Positions 17,170 through 26,049 are shown, numbered from the stretch's first letter. The stretch is 42,344 nt of DNA from Pelagibius sp. (GCF_028281305.1 NZ_JANQKD010000018.1:1-42344); one strand, 5' to 3'. The notes: generated by a model from the letters alone, not told the origin. Numbers and translations are program-made.

Positions 17170-17871
17170 ATGACCGAAAAGATCCCGCTTGCGCTTCTGC
17201 CGGGGCTGCTCTGCGACGGAGCCCTCTGGGAGCACCAGATCAACGGCCTGTCCGACATTGCCGACTGTTGGGTGGCCGATTTCACCACCCAGGACAGCAG
17301 TGCCGCCATGGTCGACCACGTGCTGGCCGCGATGCCGCCGCGCTTCGCTCTGGCCGGGCTGTCCATGGGCGGTTATGTGGCGTTGGAGCTGATGGCCCGC
17401 GCGCCGGAGCGGGTCGAGCGCCTGGCCCTGATCGACACCCGCGCCCAGGGGGATTCGGAGAAAGCGACGGCGCGCCGACGCGGTCTGATCCAGCTCGCCC
17501 AGAAGGGTCAGTTCAAGGGCGTGACGCCGCGGCTGCTGCCGCTGTTCATCCTGGAAAGCCGGATGGACGATGAGGCGCTGACCGCGGCGGTGATGGGCAT
17601 GGCCGAGCGGGTCGGACGTGACGCCTTCCTCTCCCAGCAACACGCCATCATGACCCGGCGCGACCACCGGGAGACGCTGCCCGGGATCGCGGTGCCGACC
17701 CTTGTGCTCTGCGGGCGGCAGGACGCCCTGACGCCCCTGGCCGATCATGAGGCCATGGCGGCGGCCATTCCGGATGCCGAATTGGTGGTGGTCGAGGATT
17801 GCGGCCATCTGGCCCCGCTGGAACGCCCGCAGCCGGTCACCGCCGCCATGCGGCGCTGGCTTCAGAGCTGA
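17170..17871 (+). CDS. Alpha/beta-hydrolase
   Basis: A 233-residue hydrolase of the alpha/beta fold. Nucleophile Ser in GLSMGG (about residue 69), acid Asp in LCGRQDALTP and His in VEDCGHLAPLERP form the triad; the oxyanion region is LLPGLLCDGALW. No signal peptide. It follows the isochorismatase-like gene by 53 bases and may share its transcript. It ends 31 bases before the convergent B12 permease gene. Substrate is unknown; esterase or lactonase activity is typical of the family. Confidence 0.9.
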   Translation: MTEKIPLALLPGLLCDGALWEHQINGLSDIADCWVADFTTQDSSAAMVDHVLAAMPPRFALAGLSMGGYVALELMARAPERVERLALIDTRAQGDSEKATARRRGLIQLAQKGQFKGVTPRLLPLFILESRMDDEALTAAVMGMAERVGRDAFLSQQHAIMTRRDHRETLPGIAVPTLVLCGRQDALTPLADHEAMAAAIPDAELVVVEDCGHLAPLERPQPVTAAMRRWLQS

Positions 17872-17902
17872 CAGTCGTTCAAGAGCAGGGGGAGGGGCCG
17901 GC

Positions 17903-18913
17903 TCAGGCGAGGCGGCGCTGGAGCAGCAATACCACGATGAAGCTTGCGCCGATCGACGCGGTCACGATCCCGATGGGGAGCTCTTGAGGGGCGAGCAAAA
18001 CCCGCGAAACGATGTCGCTGGCCAGCAGGAGCAGCGCCCCAAAAAGCGCGCTGAGCACCAGACTGGCACGGTGCAGCGGCCCGACCAAGGCGCGCGCGAT
18101 GTGCGGTACCATCAGCCCGACGAAGCCGATGACACCGGTCACCGAGACAAAGATTGCCGTCGAGAAGGCGGCGGCCAGAAAGACCTGCAGGCGAAAGCGG
18201 TCCGCGTTCACGCCCAGGCTGTTCGCCGTCAGTTCACCGCCCAGAAGGGCGTCCAGATGACGGTGGCGGGCCACAGCGAAGACCAGGAGTGCGGTGAACC
18301 CAAAGAGCACGAGGGGAAGGTTCTCCCAACGCGCCAGGCCGAGGCCGCCGAGGCTCCAGAACAGGACGGAGTGGGCGGCGCGCTGGTCGCCGGCGAAGAC
18401 CATGTAGTTGGTCACCGCGGTGAACAGGAAGGAGACCGCCAGCCCGGCGAGCACGAGCTTCTCCGGCCCCTGAAACCCCATGCGCCGGACCAGCGCAAGA
18501 ACGATCAGCGCCGCCAGCATGCCGCCGCAGAAGGCCGCCAGGGGCAGGGTCCAGATGCCGAGCCGGTCGCCGGTGACGGTAATGACAAAGACCGCGCCGG
18601 CAGCGGCGCCCGACGAGAGGCCGAAGAGAAAGGGGTCGGCCAGGTCGTTGCGCGTGACGGTCTGCAGCAGGCAGCCCACCATCCCGAGCCCGCCGCCGAC
18701 CAGGATGGCAAGCAGCGCCCGCGGTGTCCGCAGGTCTATGACGATGCGGTCAACCGGCGTTGCGGCTGTGTTTTCCGCCAGGCCGAGCGCCCGCGCAAAC
18801 GCGGCCAGAAGGTCAGCGACGGGGATGGGTGTGGCCCCCCAGCCGACCGACAGCAGCGCGAGGGCGGCAAGCCCCGCCACCCCCGCTACGGCCGTGAAGG
18901 ACAGACGGAACAC
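17903..18913 (-). CDS. B12-type ABC transporter permease (FecCD/BtuC family)
   Basis: Inner-membrane permease of 336 residues with about ten hydrophobic helices. Family landmarks are DLRTPRALLAILVGGGLGMVGCLLQ near residues 60-85 and GFVGLMVPHIAR about 80 residues from the C-terminus, the cytoplasmic loop that contacts the ATPase. It is the last gene of the riboswitch-controlled operon, 7 bases after the binding-protein gene. FecCD permeases also move ferric siderophores and haem; the cobalamin riboswitch upstream argues for corrinoids. Confidence 0.9.
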   Translation of the reverse strand: MFRLSFTAVAGVAGLAALALLSVGWGATPIPVADLLAAFARALGLAENTAATPVDRIVIDLRTPRALLAILVGGGLGMVGCLLQTVTRNDLADPFLFGLSSGAAAGAVFVITVTGDRLGIWTLPLAAFCGGMLAALIVLALVRRMGFQGPEKLVLAGLAVSFLFTAVTNYMVFAGDQRAAHSVLFWSLGGLGLARWENLPLVLFGFTALLVFAVARHRHLDALLGGELTANSLGVNADRFRLQVFLAAAFSTAIFVSVTGVIGFVGLMVPHIARALVGPLHRASLVLSALFGALLLLASDIVSRVLLAPQELPIGIVTASIGASFIVVLLLQRRLA

Positions 18914-18920
18914 AAGCCGA

Positions 18921-19868
18921 TCAGAAGGCTTTGGGGTTCATCGCCTCCGCAATCTTGGCGATGGCGGCGATGTTTGCCGGGCCGGGCGTCAGCTCCTCAT
19001 AGCGCAGCGCCACGAAGCGTTCGGCCTTGACCGCATCGGTTTCCTTCATGGCCGGGTGGGACTTCAGCCAGTCGAGAAGGCCTTCGGCACCGGTGCCCTG
19101 CTGATAGTCGAGCAAGATCAGAAACTGCGGGTTGGCCGCAGCAACGGCTTCCCACGACGATCGCCCCCAACTGGTTTCCATGTCGCCCATGACGTTAACG
19201 CCGCCGGCTGCTTCGATCATGGCGTTGATGATGGCGTACTTGCCGGCGGTGAAGGGTTTGTCCTCGCCGGAGTCGAAGAGGAACACCCGGGTGCCCTTTG
19301 CGTCGCCGATCTTGGCCGTGATGTCGGCAAGCTGCGCTTTCCAGCCCGCCACCAGCGCTTCGGCCTCCGCGGTCTTGTCGAAGACCGCGCCCAGACGCAG
19401 GACGTCCTTGTAGAGCAGGTCCATGGAGGCCGGCGGCTGGGACTTGTTCAGATGAATGCAGCTTTCGGAGAGAATCAGGGTCTTGATGCCGTGGGGGGCG
19501 AGCGTGTCGGGGGTGACGTCCCCACCGGGCTTCATGCCATAGTACCAGCCGGCAAGGAAGGCATCCGGAGCGGCCGCGACCAGGGTTTCGACCGTCGGAT
19601 ACTTGGGCGCCAGTTCGGGGATTGCGCCCCTTTTGATTTCGAACTCCGGGCTTGTCTTGTACCAGCCGGAGATCCCGGTCACGCCCACCATCTTGTCCTG
19701 AAGGCCGAGGACAAAGGCCATCTCGGACATATTGATGTCGTGGACGACCAGGCGCTCCGGTGGCTTGTCGAAAGTCAGAGGCTCCCCGCAGTTGTCGACC
19801 GTCACCGGGAAGGCCTGAGCGGTGCCTGCAACCGCAAGGCTGAGCAGGGTGGGCAGGAGGTACTTCAT
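18921..19868 (-). CDS. Periplasmic corrinoid-binding protein of the ABC transporter (BtuF-like)
   Basis: A 315-residue solute-binding protein of the FepB/BtuF class with signal peptide MKYLLPTLLSLAVAGTAQA. Features include FPVTVDNCGEPLTFDKPPERLVVHDINMSEMAF, the PTVETLVAAAPDAFLAGWYYG lobe and a C-terminal lobe with VFLFDSGEDKP. No lipobox, so it is a soluble periplasmic protein. GAAGGAAG precedes the ATG at 19868. It sits between ATPase and permease genes in the B12 riboswitch operon. Corrinoid specificity is inferred from the riboswitch. Confidence 0.88.
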   Translation of the reverse strand: MKYLLPTLLSLAVAGTAQAFPVTVDNCGEPLTFDKPPERLVVHDINMSEMAFVLGLQDKMVGVTGISGWYKTSPEFEIKRGAIPELAPKYPTVETLVAAAPDAFLAGWYYGMKPGGDVTPDTLAPHGIKTLILSESCIHLNKSQPPASMDLLYKDVLRLGAVFDKTAEAEALVAGWKAQLADITAKIGDAKGTRVFLFDSGEDKPFTAGKYAIINAMIEAAGGVNVMGDMETSWGRSSWEAVAAANPQFLILLDYQQGTGAEGLLDWLKSHPAMKETDAVKAERFVALRYEELTPGPANIAAIAKIAEAMNPKAF

Positions 19869-19882
19869 CGAATGAGCTTCCT

Positions 19883-20695
19883 TCAGTTTGAGGCGGAATG
19901 ACTGCTGCCGACCGGAATATCCAGGACGGAAACCACGCGGTCCTCGGTCGGATGGGCGAGATGGAGGAAGTCGACACCAAAGACCTGATGCACGGCCTGC
20001 GCGGTCAGCACGTCTGCGGTACGCCCGGCAGCCACCACCTGGCCGCGGTTCATGAGGAGCGTGTGGCTGGCAAGCTTGGGGATCAGCGCCAGCTCGTGGA
20101 GTACGCAGAGGCTGGTGATCCCGCGGGCGCAGAGAAGGGACAGGAGCGTCCCTTTGGCTTTGGGGTCGAGGTGATTGGTCGGTTCGTCCAGAAACAGGAC
20201 ATCCGGTTGCTGGCAAAGCGCGCGTGCCACCGAGGCCCGTTGCAGTTCACCGCCCGAGATCTGCCCGAGCGGGCTCAGTTCCTTCCCGGTAAGTCGCAGG
20301 TCCGCGATCGCTTCTTCGACGATCCGCCGATCTTCGGTGCGAGACGCCCTTGCCCTATGCGGGATGCGGCCAAGGGCGACGTAGTCATAGACAGTCAGCC
20401 GGCGATCCGGTTCGTCCAACTGGCCGACATAGGCAATCCTGCGGGCGCGTTCCAGCGGCGCGTAGGCGTTGAAAGGCCGGCCGCAGAGGTGAAGCGAGCC
20501 CTTTGTCGGGGCCAGCAGGCCGGCCAGCATGCGCAGCAGTGTCGACTTGCCAGCACCGTTGGGGCCTGCGATGGCCACCATGTCGCCGGCCCGGACGGTG
20601 GCACTTGCATCCGCCACAAGGGCATTCCCGGTGCCGGCCCGGTAGGTGAGCCCTTCGGCCTGAAGCACGACCGGATTGCCGGGTGAATCCATCAT
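19883..20695 (-). CDS. ABC transporter ATPase (BtuD/FecE type)
   Basis: A 270-residue ATPase that drives corrinoid import with the permease at 17903. Walker A GPNGAGKST (44-52), signature SGGEL (147-151), Walker B VLFLDEP (166-172) and switch His200. The ATG at 20695 overlaps the stop of the preceding DUF1636 gene as ATGA, so translation is coupled; the longer upstream frame is not needed. Confidence 0.92.
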   Translation of the reverse strand: MMDSPGNPVVLQAEGLTYRAGTGNALVADASATVRAGDMVAIAGPNGAGKSTLLRMLAGLLAPTKGSLHLCGRPFNAYAPLERARRIAYVGQLDEPDRRLTVYDYVALGRIPHRARASRTEDRRIVEEAIADLRLTGKELSPLGQISGGELQRASVARALCQQPDVLFLDEPTNHLDPKAKGTLLSLLCARGITSLCVLHELALIPKLASHTLLMNRGQVVAAGRTADVLTAQAVHQVFGVDFLHLAHPTEDRVVSVLDIPVGSSHSASN

Positions 20696-21114
20696 GTTGC
20701 GATTTCTCCGTCGGCATTGGCGTCCCTGCTGAGGGCGGGTACGCGGGCGAGCGTCTTTCCGGCGAGGGCCGGGGGCCGCTCGCCGGAGCGGGTCCAACCA
20801 TCGGCCGAGGTCTCATAAAGCTGCGCAAAGGTGACAAGGGGACCGACGTCGTCGGCCGGATCGATATCGCCGAACAAGTAGGTGGCCTTTCCGCTGGCCT
20901 GAAAGGCGACAGTGCAGGGCCTGGCGCAGCCGGCCATGCAGGCGATACCGAAACCCGAGAAACGCTGTGCCACGCCGCCGGCAGCAGACGCCAAGGCGGC
21001 CCGCAACCGCCTGATCAATTCCCATCCGGGCGCAGAAGCCGACTGCACGGGCCGGCAGGTTGTGCAGACGGCAATACGGTGGCTTTGATCGGATGGTTGA
21101 GGAGGGGTCGCCAT
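20692..21114 (-). CDS. DUF1636 metal-binding protein, first gene of the B12 operon
   Basis: A 140-residue cytoplasmic protein, starting MATPPQPSDQSHRIAVCTTCRP, with a second Cys cluster FGIACMAGCARPC. This CxxC plus CxxxCxxxC layout and thioredoxin-like length match DUF1636, a family often found with cobalamin uptake or CobW-type genes. The first gene after the riboswitch leader; it overlaps the ATPase by four bases. A role in metal or corrinoid handling is inferred. A start further upstream (21180) is open but lies in the leader and is less likely. Confidence 0.82.
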   Translation of the reverse strand: MATPPQPSDQSHRIAVCTTCRPVQSASAPGWELIRRLRAALASAAGGVAQRFSGFGIACMAGCARPCTVAFQASGKATYLFGDIDPADDVGPLVTFAQLYETSADGWTRSGERPPALAGKTLARVPALSRDANADGEIAT

Positions 21115-21253
21115 GGCCTGCTCGTGTCTCAGGACAAGCGCGAAAGCCGGGTGGCTAAACCCGAACAACCACCAGAGCAAGCGATGTCAGAGTAAGTGTT
21201 GTAGGCCATTCCAACCCTCGGAAACACCCCGTCCCGGTTTCAAACGCGGCGAT

Positions 21254-21406
21254 GGCAGGTCTCCTGGCTCGCGGCTCATCGCTTCGCACCCGCCTTCCCG
21301 ATCCTGCCGGATCAGTGGCCTTACCGGGTGCTCGCTCGCCGCTTACAGTTGCGGGGGCAGCCACGGCATTGGCGCTACAAGAGCAGACCGCACCGTGTTC
21401 CCTTTT
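21254..21406 (-). promoter_or_regulatory. Cobalamin riboswitch (B12 element)
   Basis: Read on the minus strand, this region contains the ordered conserved blocks of the cobalamin riboswitch: GTGGCTGCCCCCGCAACTGT, AAGGCCACTGA, and the 3' B12 box GCGAAGCGATGAGCCGCG followed by GAGCCAGGAGACCTGCC. It lies about 140 bases before the DUF1636 start, so adenosylcobalamin binding should repress this uptake operon. The boundaries are approximate. Confidence 0.93.
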
Positions 21407-21470
21407 CATCCGCCGGCCCCTGAAGAGCCAGCAGAACCATCGCCGCGCACTGTGCGGTAGATCGTGGCCC

Positions 21471-21489
21471 GTTGCAATCGAATTGCAAC
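21471..21489. promoter_or_regulatory. Perfect 8-3-8 palindrome upstream of the B12 riboswitch
   Basis: GTTGCAATCGAATTGCAAC: exact 8-base arms around CGA, about 65 bases upstream of the riboswitch core, so in or near the operon promoter. The TGCAA/TTGCA half-sites resemble operators of Fur-superfamily metalloregulators. This points to a second, protein-based control layer; the regulator is not identified. Confidence 0.5.
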
Positions 21490-21577
21490 GCGAGCGACGG
21501 GCGCCCCCAGCCGATACCGTCCATCCCGCGCCGGCGATGCGTTGTGGCTCTTAGGGTGCCCGAGGAGTGCGGCCGGC

Positions 21578-23569
21578 TCAGACGTCCAGATCGGCGACGA
21601 AGCGGGCGTTTTCCTGGATGAAGGCGAAGCGCGCCTCGGGCTTGCGGCCCATCAGGCGCTCGATCATATCGGCGGCCTTCTTGTCCTCGGCCGCCGGGCT
21701 CTTGTCCTTCTTGCCGGCGATGGTGACCCGCAGCAGGGTGCGCTTGGCGGGGTCCATGGTGGTTTCCTTCAACTGGCGCGCCGGCATCTCGCCCAGACCC
21801 TTGAAGCGGCTGACGTCGATCTTGCCACGGCCCTTGAAGTGGGACTTCATGAGGCGGTCTTTGTCGGCATCGTCCATGGCATAGACGCTGTCGCTGCCCT
21901 GGGTCAGGCGGTAGAGCGGCGGCTGTGCCAGGTAGAGGCGGCCGCTTTCGATCAGGCCCGGCATCTCGCGGTAAAAGAAGGTGATCAGCAGCGATGCGAT
22001 GTGGGCGCCGTCGACATCGGCGTCGGTCATGATGACGATGCGCTCGTAGCGCAGCTTGTCGACGTCGAAGTTGGCGCGCGTGCCGCAGCCGAGAGCCTGC
22101 GAGATGTCGGCGATTTCCTGGTTGGCCTTCAGCTTGTCGGCCGAGGCGCTGGCGACGTTCAGGATCTTGCCGCGCAGCGGCAGCACCGCCTGGGTCTCGC
22201 GTGAGCGGGCCTGCTTGGCGGAGCCGCCGGCGGAATCGCCCTCGACCAGGAAGATCTCCGTCCCTTCGGCGCGGCTGCGGCTGCAGTCGGAGAGCTTGCC
22301 GGGCAGCCGCAGCTTGCGGGTCGCGGTCTTGCGGCTCTGCTCCTTTTCCTGGCGGCGGCGCTGCCGCTCCTCGGCGCGCTCGATGAAGCGCTCCAACAGC
22401 ATCTTGGCCCGCTCGGGGTGGCCGGAGAGCCAGTGATCGAAGTGATCCTTGATGGAGGTTTCGACGAGGCGCGTCGCCGCCGTGGTCGCCAGTTTTTCCT
22501 TGGTCTGGCCCTGGAATTGGGGGTCGCGGATGAACAGCGAGAGCATGGCGCAGCCGCCACCCAGGATATCCTCGGCGTTCACCTGGCCGGTCTTCTTGCT
22601 GCCCGTCAGCTCGCCGTAGGCCTTCAGGCTCTTCAGCAGGCCGGAGCGCAGGCCCGACTCGTGGCTGCCACCCTCCGGCGTCGGCACGGTGTTGCAGTAG
22701 GAATTGAGAAAGCCGTTTTCGTCGGCAGGCCAGGATATTGCCCATTCGACCCGGCCCTGCTCGTCCGGAAAGGCCGCCTCGCCGACGAAGGGGTCGGGGG
22801 TCAGGGTCTTGCGCTTCTGCAGCGTCGCTTCGAGAAAGTCGGAGAGGCCGTTGGGGAAATGCAGGCTGTCCTTCTCGGGTGTCGCGTCGCCTTTTTCGAT
22901 CAGGCTCTTGTCGCAGCTCCAGCGGATCTCGACGCCGCGATAGAGGTAGGCCTTTGAACGCGCCATGCGGTAGAGCTGGGCCGGACGGAACTGCGCTTCC
23001 TTGCCGAAGATCTGCGGGTCCGGATGAAACTGGATCGTCGTGCCGCGGCGGTTCTTGACCGGCTTGCCTTTGGAGAGCTTGGTCTTCGGCTTCCCCTTGG
23101 CGTAGGTCTGTGTATAGAGCTTCTGGTCCCGGGCTACCTCGATCACCAGCTCGTCGGAGAGCGCGTTGACGACGGAGACGCCGACCCCGTGCAGGCCGCC
23201 CGAGGTCGCGTAGGCTTTCTGCGAGAACTTGGCACCGGAATGCAGGGTGGTGAGGATGACCTCCAGTGCCGACTTCGGCTTGAACTTCGGATGCGGGTCC
23301 ACCGGGATGCCGCGGCCGTTGTCGGTGATCACAACAACGTTGTCCTTCGCCAACTGCAGCTCGATGCGGCTGGCGTGGCCGGCGACGGCCTCGTCCATGG
23401 CGTTGTCCAGCACCTCGGCGACCAGGTGGTGCATGGCCTTTTCGTCGCTGCCGCCGATGTACATGCCCGGGCGGCGGCGCACCGGCTCCAGGCCCTCCAG
23501 GACCTCGATGTCCTTGGCCGAGTAGTTGCGCTCGGATTTCTTAGGTGCGGATTGGAAAAGGTCTGCCAT
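21578..23569 (-). CDS. parE: DNA topoisomerase IV subunit B
   Basis: ATPase subunit that, with ParC, decatenates daughter chromosomes. The 663 residues include the GHKL ATP site (EVLDNAMDEAV, DNGRGIPVD, TSGGLHGVGVSVVNALS), the transducer lysine region, and the TOPRIM domain with EGDSAGGSAKQARSRETQAVLPLRGKILN and DADVDGAHI. Length and the QSAPKKSERNYSAKDIEVLEGLEPVRRRPGMYIG start fit alphaproteobacterial ParE, not GyrB, which is longer. Monocistronic; parC is not nearby. The C-terminal end (IQENARFVADLDV) is intact. Confidence 0.95.
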   Translation of the reverse strand: MADLFQSAPKKSERNYSAKDIEVLEGLEPVRRRPGMYIGGSDEKAMHHLVAEVLDNAMDEAVAGHASRIELQLAKDNVVVITDNGRGIPVDPHPKFKPKSALEVILTTLHSGAKFSQKAYATSGGLHGVGVSVVNALSDELVIEVARDQKLYTQTYAKGKPKTKLSKGKPVKNRRGTTIQFHPDPQIFGKEAQFRPAQLYRMARSKAYLYRGVEIRWSCDKSLIEKGDATPEKDSLHFPNGLSDFLEATLQKRKTLTPDPFVGEAAFPDEQGRVEWAISWPADENGFLNSYCNTVPTPEGGSHESGLRSGLLKSLKAYGELTGSKKTGQVNAEDILGGGCAMLSLFIRDPQFQGQTKEKLATTAATRLVETSIKDHFDHWLSGHPERAKMLLERFIERAEERQRRRQEKEQSRKTATRKLRLPGKLSDCSRSRAEGTEIFLVEGDSAGGSAKQARSRETQAVLPLRGKILNVASASADKLKANQEIADISQALGCGTRANFDVDKLRYERIVIMTDADVDGAHIASLLITFFYREMPGLIESGRLYLAQPPLYRLTQGSDSVYAMDDADKDRLMKSHFKGRGKIDVSRFKGLGEMPARQLKETTMDPAKRTLLRVTIAGKKDKSPAAEDKKAADMIERLMGRKPEARFAFIQENARFVADLDV

Positions 23570-23755
23570 CTTGGCCTATGGTTCGCGAAGCTTGGCCGTG
23601 ACCCGCCGGAAGACCGCTCCGGGCCCTCGGGCGGCAGGTGCGCTGGTCTGCAGAAGGAATCGGCTTATAAAGTATGGTACCTGAAGTTAACCCCCGATAT
23701 CTAGTTGTCCAGATAGCCGAGTCGAAGGGAAGGGACAAGCCCATGTCTTGCGATC

Positions 23756-24202
23756 ATGGCCGCTAGCGGCGGAAAGGAGCCGGACGAGCCGCGCGGCGAT
23801 CTGGCGACGCGGACCCTCGCCATGCCGGCGGACGCCAACCCCAGCGGCGACATCTTCGGCGGCTGGGTGCTCTCGCAGATGGACATTGCCGGCGGCATCA
23901 CCGCCGGCGCCAGGGCGGCCGGACGCGTTGCCACCGTGGCGGTCGATGCCATGACCTTTCACCGCCCGGTCTTCGTGGGCGATGTGCTCTGCGTCTACGC
24001 CGACATCATCCGGATCGGCCGCACCTCCATCGCCATCCATACCGAGGCCTGGGCGCTGAGAGGACGGCAGAGCGAACGGGTGAAGGTGACCGAGGGCACG
24101 TTCACCTTTGTGGCGATCGACGATCAGGGCCAGCCGCGGCCGGTGCCGCCGGCGCCGGATGTTGCGGAAGAGACACGTACCAGCGAGGAGCCGGCGGCAT
24201 GA
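23756..24202 (+). CDS. Acyl-CoA thioesterase (YciA type, hotdog fold)
   Basis: A 148-residue hotdog-fold thioesterase that hydrolyses acyl-CoA. RTLAMPADANPSGDIFGGWVLSQMDIAGG holds the conserved Asn and Asp of the YciA active site; AMTFHRPVFVGDVLCVYADI is the second conserved strand. No strong ribosome site is seen before the ATG, but upstream frames lack family sequence. Its stop overlaps the next start (ATGA), so the small secreted protein downstream is translationally coupled. Confidence 0.9.
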   Translation: MAASGGKEPDEPRGDLATRTLAMPADANPSGDIFGGWVLSQMDIAGGITAGARAAGRVATVAVDAMTFHRPVFVGDVLCVYADIIRIGRTSIAIHTEAWALRGRQSERVKVTEGTFTFVAIDDQGQPRPVPPAPDVAEETRTSEEPAA

Positions 24203-24579
24203 AGACTTCGAACGTGGCAAAACTAACTCTGGCGACCGTTTTGCTTCTGGGCGGGCTCGGGCAGGCGGCTGCCGGGGAGGCCGATGTGGTCGCCGCCGAG
24301 GCCGTGCAGGAAGGCGACGGCAGCTGGCGCTTCCGGGTCACCGTCGCTCATGCCGACGAGGGCTGGGACCACTACGCCGACCGCTGGGAAGTGGTGGCAC
24401 CGGACGGCCGGGTGCTGGGGACGCGGGTCTTGCTGCATCCGCATGAAAACGAGCAGCCTTTCACCCGCTCCCTCGGCGGCGTGATTATCCCCGAGGATGT
24501 CGATACGGTGACCATCCGTGCGCATGACTCGGTCCACGGCAACGGCGGCGCGGAACTGAGCGTACCCCTGCCGCGTTGA
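24199..24579 (+). CDS. Small exported protein coupled to the thioesterase, function unknown
   Basis: A 126-residue protein with signal peptide MKTSNVAKLTLATVLLLGGLGQAAAGE and a beta-rich mature part: VVAAEAVQEGDGSWRFRVTVAHADEGWDHYADRWEV, followed by RSLGGVIIPEDVDTVTIRAHDSVHG. It looks like a small immunoglobulin-like beta domain with several His. The ATG overlaps the thioesterase stop codon by four bases. I do not know its function. Confidence 0.75.
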   Translation: MKTSNVAKLTLATVLLLGGLGQAAAGEADVVAAEAVQEGDGSWRFRVTVAHADEGWDHYADRWEVVAPDGRVLGTRVLLHPHENEQPFTRSLGGVIIPEDVDTVTIRAHDSVHGNGGAELSVPLPR

Positions 24580-24609
24580 CCGCTTCGCCTCTGCCGGGTT
24601 CCGGTCAGA

Positions 24610-25239
24610 TCAGGCGCTCAGTTTGCGCCACAGGCCGAAGGGGGCGCCCGGTTCCTCGCGTGCGATCCACTTGTATGGCAGGCGATGCCAGGGCTCGACG
24701 CGGCGGCGGCGGTTGTCGAGCGCATAGACGCCCTGGGTGGTGTGAACGAGAAGCACGGCATGACCCTGCCCGTTCTCGATGTGGCAGGCGGCGAGGGTGA
24801 GAGCCGAGCGCGGCCAGCCGTGGTCGCTGCAGAGCATATGCAGCTTGCGGATGGCGTAGTCCTCGCAATCGCCCTCGGAATGCACAAGCTGCCAGCGGTC
24901 CGGACCGTCCGGGCGAAAGCGGATGAGACGGTTTACCTGCTGGTGCACCTGCCAGAGCTGGGCCTCACGTTCCGGCGTCAAGGTCATCGATGCAAAGGGG
25001 TGGGCCGCCGGGTCCAGATCCGGATGCTGCTCGATCAGCTTCAGCCAGGCGACCGGGGCGGCCCGGAAGCCGCTTTCGCGCATGGCAGTCGACAATGGCA
25101 GCGGCGGCGGCAGGGTGGTGAGGTTGGCACTGCTTTCTGAAGGCAGCATGCAACTCGCGGCCAGCCCGCCAAGCACGCCGAGGAACTGTCGTCGGCGAAG
25201 CTGCGTGGCAGGGCTGGAGAGCGACGTCTGGGGTGTCAC
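24610..25239 (-). CDS. Tat-exported BTLCP (transglutaminase-like cysteine peptidase)
   Basis: A 209-residue periplasmic cysteine protease of the bacterial transglutaminase-like (LapG-related, peptidase C93) family. The catalytic Cys125 is in GDCEDYA, His160 in GQGHAVLLV and Asp175 in YALDNR. The N-terminus RRRQFLGVLGGLAASC is a twin-arginine signal, possibly lipid-anchored at Cys30. LapG-type enzymes cleave giant RTX adhesins. An RTX protein is encoded 12 kb away, but it has no obvious LapG cleavage site and is not linked in an operon. Role inferred only by family. Confidence 0.87.
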   Translation of the reverse strand: MTPQTSLSSPATQLRRRQFLGVLGGLAASCMLPSESSANLTTLPPPLPLSTAMRESGFRAAPVAWLKLIEQHPDLDPAAHPFASMTLTPEREAQLWQVHQQVNRLIRFRPDGPDRWQLVHSEGDCEDYAIRKLHMLCSDHGWPRSALTLAACHIENGQGHAVLLVHTTQGVYALDNRRRRVEPWHRLPYKWIAREEPGAPFGLWRKLSA

Positions 25240-25585
25240 AGTGAACTCCGGGTCGGAATTGCGATTGCCGGAGTTGTAAGAGAATTACTGTGCTACGGGC
25301 GTGCGATATTGAAGTTGTTTTTATGATATCAAAAAAAGAAAGAAGTGATTTCCGGAATAAATTAATACTTCCTTAGTTTTTAACAGTTAATTCACAGTCT
25401 TCATTCATTTTTACTTAATAAATATTCCAACGTTCTGACGGCCGCGCGCGGCTGCCTGCCGCCGGGCCGGCGACAGCGCATGGCATCCGTTCTCGATGAA
25501 AGCTGGCTATGCGCGTCGCGGTCCGAGGCGCTTGTTGGCCAACCTCAGTCCATGCTTGCGTTCCTGTCTTCCGCGTCGGCGGACC
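25240..25585. other. AT-rich intergenic region upstream of the BTLCP gene
   Basis: About 345 bases with no convincing gene. Bases 25310-25435 are clearly AT-rich (long A and T runs such as CAAAAAAAGAAAGAAG) against a GC-rich background. The minus-strand promoter of the BTLCP gene must lie at its left edge. I see no other element. Confidence 0.6.
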
Positions 25586-25807
25586 TCAGGGACCGATAGC
25601 ATCGCGGTCTGCACTCTCTACGGCGGCGCGACCTTCGCTCACTGCAAGGTTCAGGCGTTCCGGCGCGATGGCGATGCGCGGCGGAATGGGGCGTGCCTCG
25701 GCCGTGGTGATCCAAGGCACCTGGGCCGAGCGCGGGAAAGCGAACAGACCGAGAGTCAGACAGAAGACGATGACGCAGCCGCGCCAAACCGGTGTTGTTG
25801 AGGGCAT
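25586..25807 (-). CDS. Possible small exported peptide
   Basis: A 73-residue reading frame starting MPSTTPVWRGCVIVFCLTLG, which looks like a signal peptide with cleavage near AEA, followed by a short hydrophilic tail. Only a weak CAGAG lies before the ATG and there is no homology I recognise. A plus-strand frame overlaps it and is equally unproven. Low confidence. Confidence 0.3.
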   Translation of the reverse strand: MPSTTPVWRGCVIVFCLTLGLFAFPRSAQVPWITTAEARPIPPRIAIAPERLNLAVSEGRAAVESADRDAIGP

Positions 25808-25972
25808 CTCTGTTTTACCGCACTGTAAATCACTGCGGGTTTCTTACAGTCTTTCTTGTGCTTGCGGCGTGTTCTCTCGGCGGCAGAAATATGGTGAAAA
25901 TAAAGCTGTTCTGTGATTTCGCGATTGGCTTTACGGTTCTTTAACTTCTCGCTTCTTCGCGGGCAAAGAGAA

Positions 25973-26006
25973 GGCCCCGCCGGATTTCCGGCGGGGCCCT
26001 TTTTTT
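25973..26006. terminator. Strong hairpin terminator downstream of glnA
   Basis: GGCCCCGCCGG, loop ATTT, CCGGCGGGGCC, a perfect 11-bp stem, followed on the plus strand by CTTTTTTT. The minus strand reads TTCTCTTTGCC after the stem, so it should also stop the glnA transcript, whose stop codon is at 26050. Confidence 0.75.
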
Positions 26007-26049
26007 GCTTTGATGCAGGCGCCGGGTGGGGCGATGCATCCTCGGCCGG

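Noticed and set aside
17747..19030. A 427-residue plus-strand frame across the B12 permease gene
   Set aside because: The minus strand carries a typical FecCD permease; the plus-strand frame has no homology.
25496..25801. Plus-strand 101-residue frame in the glnA/BTLCP gap
   Set aside because: Arg-rich without recognised motifs; it overlaps another weak frame. Neither is convincing.
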